Shown: positions 1 through 6,273 of the stretch, one piece after another | Layout: each line of letters opens with the position of its first letter | How positions within the stretch are numbered: the stretch's first letter is position 1 | Assembly (NCBI GenBank): GCA_005800795.1 | Contig: SYEN01000575.1 | Coordinates: 1-7,008, forward strand | From: Burkholderiales bacterium | GTDB lineage: Bacteria > Pseudomonadota > Gammaproteobacteria > Burkholderiales > SG8-41 | DNA length: 7,008 bases | Direction of reading: 5' to 3' | Notes under the pieces: generated by a model | What the model was told of the DNA's origin: nothing | The model's input: the letters and a program-made list of their open reading frames with translations, nothing else | Database searches by the model: none | Program-made: the position numbers and the translations under genes

Positions 1-1
1 G

Positions 2-529
2 GTGGCCTCGGAAGTGCGCGCGCTGGCGCAACGTTCGGCCAGCGCGGCGCGCGAGATCAAGGCGCTGATTGGCGCGTCGGTCGACAAGGTGGAAAGTGGT
101 ACTCGGCAAGTGGAAGATGCCGGCAAAACCATGGCTGAAATCGTCGCTGCAGTGGAAAAAGTCAGTGCGATCATTGAGCGGATCAGCCTTGCGTCGCGCG
201 AGCAGGCGGACGGTATTGAACAAGTCAACCGCGCGGTCAGCCAGATGGAAAACGGCGTGCAGCAAAATGCGGCGCTGGTGGAGCAGGCCTCGGCTGCCGC
301 CGATTCCATGGCCGGTAGTGCGAGGCAGCTCTACCAGTCCGTCGGTGCGTTCAAACTGGATGCAGCGTCACGCTCTGGCACAGGCATGCGGCCGGCAGTG
401 CAGCAAGCGCCTCTACCGGCGCCGGTACGCACACCGGGCGCACCGCGAGCGGCATCCCGTGCGCCCGCTGTGTTGCCGAAGATGGGCACCTCGGCACCCC
501 CCGAGCGAGGGGACTGGAAGTCGTTCTAG
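2..529 (+). CDS. Methyl-accepting chemotaxis protein, C-terminal fragment
   Basis: This is the 3' part of a chemoreceptor gene; the sensor, HAMP and hairpin-tip parts lie left of the window. The first visible residues (VASEVRALAQRSASAAREIKAL) are the conserved stretch just after the cytoplasmic hairpin tip that binds CheA and CheW. The return helix then runs as heptads to about residue 120 and includes QNAALVEQASAAADSM, typical of proteobacterial receptors with methylatable Q/E pairs. A flexible linker of about 50 residues rich in Pro, Ala and Arg follows, and the protein ends in DWKSF. That ending fits the WxxF-type tail pentapeptide (NWETF in E. coli Tar and Tsr), which tethers the methylation enzymes CheR and CheB. 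The first codon shown is an internal GTG (Val), not a start. The family assignment is secure; the ligand cannot be inferred. Confidence 0.93.
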   Translation: MASEVRALAQRSASAAREIKALIGASVDKVESGTRQVEDAGKTMAEIVAAVEKVSAIIERISLASREQADGIEQVNRAVSQMENGVQQNAALVEQASAAADSMAGSARQLYQSVGAFKLDAASRSGTGMRPAVQQAPLPAPVRTPGAPRAASRAPAVLPKMGTSAPPERGDWKSF

Positions 530-595
530 CCTGACTTGTTTGGCAGATTTGAGTCGTCCGAACAGGCTTGAATAGGCGTGAATTTGTGCCTAGCC

Positions 596-614
596 CCCGA
601 TACCCCAAATCGGG
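596..614 (+). other. Short GC-rich hairpin upstream of pckG
   Basis: CCCGAT (596-601) and ATCGGG (609-614) form a perfect 6-bp inverted repeat around a 7-base loop. No T-run follows, so it is not a convincing terminator. It lies immediately before a TAGAAT box and could be an operator or a chance palindrome. Confidence 0.3.
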
Positions 615-620
615 TAGAAT
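615..620 (+). promoter_or_regulatory. Possible -10 box for pckG
   Basis: TAGAAT differs from the sigma-70 -10 consensus at one base and lies about 90 bp before the pckG start. No good -35 element is visible 16-18 bp upstream, where the sequence is C-rich, so an activator would be needed if this is used. Transcription would begin near 627, placing the hairpin at 636-665 at the very start of the transcript. Confidence 0.25.
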
Positions 621-635
621 CCGCGTTCTGCTGGC

Positions 636-673
636 ATGGCGTACATACAAAGTTATGTATGCCATTGTTTTTT
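636..673 (+). terminator. Hairpin with T-run in the pckG leader
   Basis: ATGGCGTACATA (636-647) pairs with TATGTATGCCAT (654-665) across a 6-base loop. Eleven pairs are Watson-Crick and one is a G-U wobble. The stem is followed at once by TGTTTTTT (666-673), the layout of an intrinsic terminator. It could end transcription from the upstream chemoreceptor gene, act as an attenuator if pckG transcription starts upstream of it, or be a palindromic operator seen at DNA level. Only the structure is seen; the role is inferred. Confidence 0.5.
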
Positions 674-697
674 ATAGGTTTTTTAAGGTTTCAAAAC

Positions 698-702
698 AAG
701 GA
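698..702 (+). promoter_or_regulatory. Ribosome binding site of pckG
   Basis: AAGGA lies 6 bases before ATG 709. It decides the start in favour of 709 over the longer reading frame opening at 568. Confidence 0.75.
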
Positions 703-708
703 ATTTCC

Positions 709-2517
709 ATGACTGCGGCAACGACTGCGCCTGATTACGTCAAGAACAAAAAACTGGCCGCGTGGGTGGCTGAAGTCGCCCAACTGACCCAGCCCGAGCG
801 CATCGTTTGGTGCGATGGCTCGCAGGCTGAATATGACCGGCTGTGCGCCGAGATGGTCGCCAGTGGCATGTTGATTAAACTGAATGAAAAAAAGCGGCCT
901 GGCTGCTTTCTTGCCCGCTCCGATCCCGACGACGTGGCGCGTATGGAAGACCGCACCTTCGTGTGCAGCAAGAACAAGGAAGATGCCGGCCCCAACAACA
1001 ACTGGGTTGCGCCGGATGAAATGCGCGCCACGCTGACCAAAATCAGCGACGGCTGCATGCGTGGCCGCACCATGTATGTGATTCCGTTCAGCATGGGCCC
1101 GCTGGGTTCGCATATCTCGCATATCGGTGTCGAACTCACCGATTCGCCCTACGTGGTGGTGAGCATGCGCGTGATGACGCGCATTGGCCGCGCGGTGCTG
1201 GATCAACTTGCCGACGGCTTTTTCGTGCCGTGTCTGCACAGCGTGGGTGCACCGCTGCAGCCCGGTGAAAAAGACGTGGTGTGGCCGAGCAACAAACAGC
1301 ACAAATTCATCTGCCATTTCCCCGATGAAAAACTGATCTGGTCGTTTGGTTCGGGCTATGGCGGCAACGCGCTACTGGGCAAAAAATGTTTTGCGTTGCG
1401 TATTGCGTCGATCATGGCGCGCGAGCAGGGCTGGCTCGCCGAGCATATGCTGATCCTTGGCATTCAACCGCCGGGTGGCAAAAAGCATTACATCGCGGCG
1501 GCTTTTCCCAGCGCCTGTGGCAAAACCAACCTGGCGATGCTGATTCCACCCAAAGAACTGGTGGGCTGGAAAGTCACCACTATCGGCGAAGACATCGCGT
1601 GGATTAAACCCGGCAAGGATGGCCGCCTCTATGCGATCAACCCGGAAGCGGGCGCATTCGGCGTGGCGCCGGGCACTTCCGAATTCACCAATCCGAACTG
1701 TCTGGCGGCGCTCAATAAAAACACCATTTTTACCAACGTGGCGATGACCCCGGATGGCGACGTGTGGTGGGAGGGGCTCTCGCAAACGCCACCGATGAAT
1801 CTGACCGACTGGCAAGGGAAATCGTGGGATCCAGACGGTGACAAGCCCGCCGCGCATCCGAATGCGCGTTTCACCGTGGCCGCGTCGCAGATTCCGTGTA
1901 TCGATCCGCAGTGGGAAGATCCCGCTGGCGTGCCGATTAGCGCGTTTATGTTTGGCGGCCGCCGCACCACCACTGTGCCGCTGGTCACCGAGGCGAAGGA
2001 CTGGACGCACGGCGTTTACATGGCTGCAACCATGGCCTCCGAAACCACAGCTGCCAGCGTCGGAAAAATGGGCGTGGTGCGCCGCGATCCATTTGCGATG
2101 CTGCCGTTCTGCGGTTATCACTTCGGCGACTACTTCAACCACTGGCTGAAAGTCGGCAAGTCGCTGACCAAGGAACCGAAAATCTTCGCCGTCAACTGGT
2201 TCCGCCGTGACGAACACGGCAAGTTCATGTGGCCGGGTTTCGGCGACAACATGCGCGTACTGAAATGGATCATTGAGCGCTGCGAAGGCAAGGGTGGCGC
2301 CGCCGAAACGCCTGTCGGCATGATGCCGCGTTTTGAGGATATTGAACTGAAAGGTATCGCCGGCTTCAGCAAGAAAGCATTCGACGAATTGACACGCGTG
2401 GATCGTGATTTGTGGAAAGCTGAAGTCAAGGATCACGAGCGGCTGTTCGGTGAACTGACTGCGCGCATGCCGGCAGAAATGATCGAGCAGCGGCGGCAGT
2501 TGGAGCAGGCGCTGTAA
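709..2517 (+). CDS. pckG: Phosphoenolpyruvate carboxykinase (GTP)
   Basis: This cytoplasmic enzyme converts oxaloacetate and GTP to phosphoenolpyruvate, GDP and CO2, the entry step of gluconeogenesis. The 602-residue product has the usual length of the GTP-type family and its full set of motifs. The metal-binding Lys of LLGKKCFAL is about residue 226 and the metal-binding His of EHMLILGI is 246. The P-loop FPSACGKTN spans 266-274 with the hyper-reactive-type Cys at 270 and Lys at 272. GEDIAW is at 293-298 with the metal-binding Asp at 295. NPEAGAFGVAPGTS begins at 311, and the NWFRRD to FGDNMRVL segment that contacts guanine spans 496-518. The ATG at 709 is chosen because AAGGA (698-702) sits 6 bases upstream and similarity begins here. 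An in-frame start at 568 would add 47 residues read through the leader hairpin and has no ribosome binding site. The gene appears monocistronic, with a strong terminator just downstream. Confidence 0.97.
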   Translation: MTAATTAPDYVKNKKLAAWVAEVAQLTQPERIVWCDGSQAEYDRLCAEMVASGMLIKLNEKKRPGCFLARSDPDDVARMEDRTFVCSKNKEDAGPNNNWVAPDEMRATLTKISDGCMRGRTMYVIPFSMGPLGSHISHIGVELTDSPYVVVSMRVMTRIGRAVLDQLADGFFVPCLHSVGAPLQPGEKDVVWPSNKQHKFICHFPDEKLIWSFGSGYGGNALLGKKCFALRIASIMAREQGWLAEHMLILGIQPPGGKKHYIAAAFPSACGKTNLAMLIPPKELVGWKVTTIGEDIAWIKPGKDGRLYAINPEAGAFGVAPGTSEFTNPNCLAALNKNTIFTNVAMTPDGDVWWEGLSQTPPMNLTDWQGKSWDPDGDKPAAHPNARFTVAASQIPCIDPQWEDPAGVPISAFMFGGRRTTTVPLVTEAKDWTHGVYMAATMASETTAASVGKMGVVRRDPFAMLPFCGYHFGDYFNHWLKVGKSLTKEPKIFAVNWFRRDEHGKFMWPGFGDNMRVLKWIIERCEGKGGAAETPVGMMPRFEDIELKGIAGFSKKAFDELTRVDRDLWKAEVKDHERLFGELTARMPAEMIEQRRQLEQAL

Positions 2518-2534
2518 TTTTAGCCACTTCAAAC

Positions 2535-2564
2535 AAAAAAGCCGTGGCTTGCCACGGCTTTTTT
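2535..2564. terminator. Bidirectional intrinsic terminator after pckG
   Basis: GCCGTGGC (2541-2548) and GCCACGGC (2551-2558) form a perfect GC-rich 8-bp stem, flanked by six A on the left and six T on the right. This symmetry lets it act on both strands. It lies 17 bp after the pckG stop and also downstream of the minus-strand VOC gene, so it fits a shared terminator between convergent genes. Confidence 0.9.
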
Positions 2565-2599
2565 ATTCAAACGGATTTACAAAAAGTTATTTTAAAACA

Positions 2600-2621
2600 A
2601 CTAGTTACGAAAATAACTAGT
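2600..2621 (-). terminator. Weak AT-rich hairpin at the end of the VOC gene
   Basis: ACTAGTTA (2600-2607) and TAACTAGT (2614-2621) are a perfect inverted repeat around a 6-base loop. On the minus strand the stem is followed by TTGTTTT. It overlaps the stop codon of the VOC gene (2617-2619). The stem has only two GC pairs, so it would be a weak terminator at best; the strong hairpin at 2535-2564 backs it up. Confidence 0.3.
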
Positions 2622-2993
2622 GCATCGAATGCAGGGCAGACATATTGCCTTCGGTGTCGAGCACCAGGGCGATATAGCCATACGGGCCGATGGAAAATTT
2701 GTCCTGCTGGATGCGGCCACCCGCTTCAACCACACGTCTGACCTCGGTGGTGCAGTCTACGCACTTGAAGTAGACCAGCACGCTGTTCCCGCCTGGGGCA
2801 TACCTTCCATTTTGACCAGCGCACCAGGTGCGCCGTAGGCCTTTTCGTCCCACGTAAACGACCACATTTCGACGCCGGGCACGGGCGTTTCAAGTCGGTC
2901 GAGTGTCACACTGAAAACACTTTCGTAAAAGCGTCTGGCGCGTGGCATATCCTGCACGTAAATTTCGAACCAGCCTACGGGATTGTTGGTCAT
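2617..2993 (-). pseudogene. VOC-superfamily (glyoxalase/bleomycin-resistance fold) protein, frameshifted
   Basis: Two overlapping minus-strand frames together make one protein of about 125 residues, the usual size for a single-domain VOC protein. The first frame starts at ATG 2993 and reads MTNNPVGWFEIYVQDMPRAR, the typical opening strand and helix, and continues to ALVKMEGMP. The second frame resumes with GGNSVLVYFKCVDC and runs through GGRIQQDKFSIGPYGYIAL to DTEGNMSALHSMH, the normal end of this family. The break falls at the four-G run at plus-strand 2795-2798: one extra C on the coding strand would give MPPGGNSV and restore the whole frame. All other conserved segments are intact, so this is either very recent damage or a sequencing error. 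The product is cytoplasmic; the family includes metal-dependent lyases, dioxygenases and resistance proteins, so the substrate cannot be assigned. No clear ribosome binding site precedes the start. Confidence 0.85.
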
Positions 2994-3245
2994 GGGGTGC
3001 GTCTTTCGCGACGGGTAGTCATCTACCAAGGTTTTTAGACATACCACAATATCGCGGATCGTTGGATCCAGCAATCACCGATGCGCGGTGGCCAACGTGT
3101 GCCGCCACAAAAAAACAGGAAAATATCCCGGCAGCGGCGGGAAGCACGCAGTTCAGGAACAGTTACTCGTGCGGCGCGTGTTGCGTGGCGCAAGTTATAC
3201 TATTATGACCAATAGCGCGAAAAATTTTGCATGCCGGGACATTGC
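2994..3245. other. Intergenic region between divergent genes
   Basis: About 250 bp separate the start of the minus-strand VOC gene from the plus-strand Sel1-repeat gene, so promoters for both should lie here. Apart from the TATACT/TATTAT cluster near 3196-3209 I see no strong promoter, operator, RNA gene or repeat, and no convincing small ORF. Confidence 0.5.
3181..3209 (+). promoter_or_regulatory. Possible promoter for the Sel1-repeat gene
   Basis: A cluster of -10-like sequences, TATACT (3196-3201), TATTAT (3201-3206) and TATGAC (3204-3209), lies 37-50 bp before the start codon. TTGCGT (3181-3186) is 17 bp upstream of TATGAC and is a three-of-six match to a -35 element. The exact box is uncertain. 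Confidence 0.35.
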
Positions 3246-3863
3246 ATGAAGACGTTGCCTGAAAGGTTTTTGGGATTTACACGATTCAGAGTCGTGGTTG
3301 CCGCACTGGTTACGGCAACGGTCGGATGGCCGTTGCCGGTGCTGGCGCAACTCGAACCCGCGCGCGCCGCTTATGACAAGGAAGACTACGCGTCGGCCTA
3401 TAAGCTGTACGCGCCATCAGCACTAAAGGGCGTGGCAGAAGCGCAGCATCGCGTGGGCCTAATGCACAAATTTGGCTGGGGCACGGAACGGGATCACGCG
3501 GTGGCGGCGAAGTGGTTTTTGGCAGCGGCGGAGCAGGGGCATGCCGAGGCGCAATCGGAATTGGCCATTTATTACAAGGATGGCCGCGGCGTGGAGCGCG
3601 ATCTGAAGCGCTCGGCGGAATGGTTTCTCAAGGCGTCGGAGCAGGGCGTGGGTATCGCACAATTGAATCTGGGCCGTTATTACCTCGCGGGTACCGGCGT
3701 CGAGAAAAACGCCGCTGAAGCGTATTACTGGCTCACGCGCGCCGGACTGAACAATCTGATGGACGGCTTTGCGCTGCGCGCGCCGCTGGCGAAGGAGCTG
3801 CCCGTAGAACAATTGAAGGAAATTGACGCGCGCGCGCGGCAAGCTGCCGCTGGCAAGAAATAG
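3246..3863 (+). CDS. Exported Sel1-like repeat protein
   Basis: The 205-residue product has a signal peptide: basic residues among the first 15, a hydrophobic stretch at about 16-32, and PVLAQ giving a likely cleavage after Ala34. The mature protein is a chain of Sel1/TPR-like helical repeats: about 42-83 (AYDKEDYASAYKLY to GWGTERD), 84-119 (HAVAAKWFLAAAEQG to GRGVERD), 120-155 (LKRSAEWFLKASEQG to GTGVEKN) and a partial one from 156 (AAEAYYWLTRA). Such repeats are protein-binding scaffolds, so a periplasmic adaptor role is likely but no partner can be named. ATG 3246 is preferred over the in-frame ATG at 3231 because GGGA (3236-3239) sits 6 bases before it and the signal peptide is then of normal form. 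The propeller gene follows 52 bp downstream in the same direction. Confidence 0.88.
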   Translation: MKTLPERFLGFTRFRVVVAALVTATVGWPLPVLAQLEPARAAYDKEDYASAYKLYAPSALKGVAEAQHRVGLMHKFGWGTERDHAVAAKWFLAAAEQGHAEAQSELAIYYKDGRGVERDLKRSAEWFLKASEQGVGIAQLNLGRYYLAGTGVEKNAAEAYYWLTRAGLNNLMDGFALRAPLAKELPVEQLKEIDARARQAAAGKK

Positions 3864-3883
3864 GATCTGTTAATAGTAAGTAT

Positions 3884-3897
3884 CTGATTTAAATCAA
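3884..3897. promoter_or_regulatory. FNR/Anr/FixK-like palindrome before the propeller gene
   Basis: CTGATTTAAATCAA matches the FNR-family box TTGAT-N4-ATCAA at nine of ten defined bases, and its inner 12 bases (3885-3896) are a perfect palindrome. Its centre is only 25 bp before the start codon at 3916. Activation from -41.5 would therefore place the transcript start inside the gene, so if functional it more likely represses a promoter in the 3864-3903 AT-rich stretch. A chance palindrome in AT-rich DNA is possible. Confidence 0.35.
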
Positions 3898-3905
3898 TAA
3901 TTATT

Positions 3906-3911
3906 GGAGGA
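3906..3911 (+). promoter_or_regulatory. Ribosome binding site of the propeller gene
   Basis: GGAGGA is a near-ideal Shine-Dalgarno sequence 4 bases before ATG 3916. It rules out the in-frame TTG at 3904, which would overlap it. The ATG at 3912 is out of frame. Confidence 0.75.
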
Positions 3912-3915
3912 ATGT

Positions 3916-4866
3916 ATGAAGTTCAGCACCCGGTTTTCGTGGTTGGGCGTGGTCGGATTGATGGCAAGTGCGTGGGTGAGTGCAGCGCCGTTTGCTTACG
4001 TGTCGAACGAGCGCTCGGGCAATATTTCCGTGATCGACATCGCCAACGACACCGTGGTGGCCACTATCCCTGTCGGTAAACGCCCGCGCGGCATGGCGGC
4101 CTCTGTCGATGGCAAGACGCTGTACGTGAGTGATCAGCCTGCCAATGCGCTGCAGTTGGTTGATGTCGTTGCGCGCAAGGTGAGCGGCAAAGTGGATCTG
4201 GGTGAATCGCCCGAAGGCGTTTATCGCTCGCCCGACGGCAAGCTGCTGGCTATCGCCATTGAGGAAGACAACTCGGTGCACTTTATCGACACCGCCAGCG
4301 GCAAACGCGCGTTTCAGGTAAAGACAGAAGGCGAAAATCCGGAACATGCGGTGTTCAGCCGCGACGGGCGCTGGGTCTATGTGAGCGCGGAAGAATCGGA
4401 AGTGGTGGACGTGATTGACGTTGCTGCGCGCAAGGTGGTGACGACCATCAAAGTCGGCAAGCGTCCGCGCGGTATCGGTTTCACGCCTGACGGCAAGCGC
4501 GCCTACGTCGCGTGTGAACTCGCCAATCAGGTTTACGCGATCGACGTCAGCTCACACAAAGTGATTGCGGTGATTCCTGCCGGTGTGCGTTCCAACGGCA
4601 TCACCATTCACCCGGATGGCAAAACAGTGTTTGTAAGCAACGGCGCGGACGGCACGGTGATGGCCATCGATACCGCCAGCAACAAGGTCACCAAAACCAT
4701 CAAGGTCGGCGACCGCCCGTGGAACATGGCGATTTCGCCCGACGGCAAAAAGCTTTACGTGCCCAACGGGCGTTCCAACACGGTATCCATCATTGATATT
4801 GCGTCGCTGGAAAAACGCAGCGACATCAAGGTCGGCGACATGCCGTGGGGCGTGCTAATTCCCTGA
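3916..4866 (+). CDS. Periplasmic YVTN-family beta-propeller protein
   Basis: The 316-residue product begins with a signal peptide (MKFSTRFSWLGVVGLMASAWVSA, cleavage likely after Ala23). The rest is seven repeats of about 42 residues, each with the pattern xxYVsN..sn.vsviD..t.kvv.ti.vG..P.g.a.spDGk. Repeats begin near residues 25, 68, 110, 153, 195, 237 and 279, giving a complete seven-bladed propeller. Blades 1 and 4 share GKRPRG and blades 6 and 7 share PW after the VGD turn. The length and architecture also match the propeller proteins associated with PQQ-dependent alcohol catabolism, but no PQQ or cytochrome gene is nearby, so that assignment is only a possibility. Seven-bladed propellers bind proteins or cofactors; no catalytic residues are identifiable. 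Its 3' end converges on the TAXI gene with 18 bp between stop codons and no terminator. Confidence 0.9.
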   Translation: MKFSTRFSWLGVVGLMASAWVSAAPFAYVSNERSGNISVIDIANDTVVATIPVGKRPRGMAASVDGKTLYVSDQPANALQLVDVVARKVSGKVDLGESPEGVYRSPDGKLLAIAIEEDNSVHFIDTASGKRAFQVKTEGENPEHAVFSRDGRWVYVSAEESEVVDVIDVAARKVVTTIKVGKRPRGIGFTPDGKRAYVACELANQVYAIDVSSHKVIAVIPAGVRSNGITIHPDGKTVFVSNGADGTVMAIDTASNKVTKTIKVGDRPWNMAISPDGKKLYVPNGRSNTVSIIDIASLEKRSDIKVGDMPWGVLIP

Positions 4867-4884
4867 CAGTTGCTGCCGCACGCC

Positions 4885-6227
4885 TCAGACCTCTCCGCTG
4901 GGCGCGGCTTCCCGAGCAGCCAACAGCCGCCGCTGCACGAAATCCACGTGTGAGCGCAGGTTGTAATGCTGCTCGGAGTATTGCAACGGGATCGGGATCG
5001 ACGATACGGCATCTTCGATGCGCTCGATTTCTGCCACGTGCTTTTCGTGATCCTGCGGCGCATCAGCCATGGCAATTTCCAGCTGCTTGAGTTCGTCATA
5101 CCAGTGCCACAGACGCTTGTTGACACGCCAGCCGAACAGCATAGGTGCGAATTTGAAGACCGGCACCAGGATCGTGACAATCGGAATCAGCAGCACGATC
5201 AGCCGTTCCATCCATACCGCCAGCCAGAATGGCAGATAGCGCTGGAAAAACGGCGCGCCGGATTTGTGAAAGCGCTCTGCTACAGCGCTCATTTGCAACT
5301 CCGTGCTTTGCGATTGCGGGAAGTGATTGTCGCCGTTGAAAATGCCCGGCGGGCGATGCGCCTCGGCGGCTGCCTGCGCCAGTGCGAATTGCAGCGCGGT
5401 ATGCACGTCGTCGCGCACCGCCAGCAGCGCCACAGCCGCCACCAGTTCCACGTCACGCGCCGGAATATTTTTCGCCAAGTCGATAACGCCCTTGTGCAGC
5501 ACAATGCGCGCCAGCCAGGGAAACCGCCGCGCATAGGCGTCGGCCTGCGAAAAACTCATCAGCCGGATGCCCGGTTCGCGCAACAGTTTTTGTACCAGTT
5601 CGGCGTCTGGCGCCGCCACGAAAATTGCCGCGTCGACATCGCCCGCGATCAGCGCCTCGGCTGCAGCCTTGCCGGGGGATTCCACCAGCGTACTGTTGTC
5701 GGCCTTGATCTCGCTTGCGGCCAACAGTTGCATCGCGACATGCCGCGTGCCGCTGCCCGTCGGGCCGACCGAGATGCGTTTGCCGGCGAGCGCGGTGAGG
5801 CGGTCGACATCCTCCGGCAGGCGGTGAAAAACCCATAGCGGCTCGTAGAACATGCGGCCCAGCGATAGCATGTGTTGGAGTCTTCCGGTTCGGTGGTGCC
5901 ACCCTGTACGAAAGCAACGCTGGCTTCGGGTGAGGCCCCGCGCAGGCGGGAGAGATTTTGCATTGAACCAGCGGAGGTTTTGATAACCAGATCAATGCCA
6001 TCACGCTTGAGCGCGGTGCGGTAACGCTGTGCGAATTTGTAGTAGGCGCCACTTTCGCCGCCGGTAGTGATGATGATGCTTTTTGGCGGTGCAGGCTGGA
6101 TAAAGCGCGAGGTGATATAAAACGCCACGGCGATCAGCAGCAGCGCGGGCGCTATGATAATCAGCCACTCGCGCCATGCGGCGCGTTCGAGCGGCGGGCG
6201 TTTAAAGCGGGGACGTTTCAGGGCCAT
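4885..6227 (-). pseudogene. TAXI-family TRAP transporter solute-binding protein, frameshifted
   Basis: Two minus-strand frames make one protein of about 447 residues. The first, from ATG 6227, has a basic N-terminus, a membrane segment at about 20-41 and the TAXI opening PKSIIITTGGESGAYYKFAQ, and runs to VQGGTTEPEDSN. The second resumes at ATG 5871 with MLSLGRMFYEPLWVFHR, then ISVGPTGSGTRHVAMQLLA and the rest of the binding lobe. Near its residues 213-237 is a second membrane segment, followed by a charged helical, probably coiled-coil tail. The break is at 5872-5874, where one missing base (AACAC before ATG) would restore the frame. TAXI proteins bind small organic acids or amino acids for TRAP transporters, but no permease gene is present in the window. 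The first frame reads on past the break to 5649 with unrelated residues. With both halves well preserved, recent mutation or sequence error is likely. Confidence 0.88.
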
Positions 6228-6236
6228 GATGGCCGG

Positions 6237-6242
6237 ATTATA
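6237..6242 (-). promoter_or_regulatory. Perfect -10 box next to the TAXI start codon
   Basis: On the minus strand TATAAT (6242 down to 6237) is followed by nine bases and then ATG 6227. Transcription would start about 3 bases before the ATG, giving a nearly leaderless message. This agrees with the absence of a Shine-Dalgarno sequence there. No clear -35 element is visible 17 bp upstream. Confidence 0.4.
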
Positions 6243-6273
6243 GCCGCCGGGCGCGCGATCGTACGCGACTCGA

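Noticed and set aside
568..708. N-terminal extension of PEP carboxykinase by 47 residues
   Set aside because: The extension reads through the leader hairpin, has no ribosome binding site, and the family begins near the ATG at 709.
1372..2532. Long minus-strand open frame opposite pckG
   Set aside because: It is antisense to a fully conserved enzyme, its product resembles no known family, and such frames are common opposite GC-rich genes.
2600..2621. Resemblance of ACTAGTTA...TAACTAGT to the trp operator
   Set aside because: The half-sites are six bases too far apart for the TrpR operator, the site is at the 3' end of a gene, and no trp gene is nearby.
4847..4886. GGCGTGC (4849-4855) and GCACGCC (4878-4884) inverted repeat spanning both convergent stop codons
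   Set aside because: The loop is 22 bases and no T-run follows on either strand, so it is not a credible intrinsic terminator; the arms fall largely in coding sequence or at its edge.
4966..5838. Long plus-strand open frame opposite the TAXI gene
   Set aside because: The minus strand encodes recognisable TAXI sequence throughout; the plus-strand product is rich in Arg, Gln and His and low in conserved pattern, as expected of a shadow frame.
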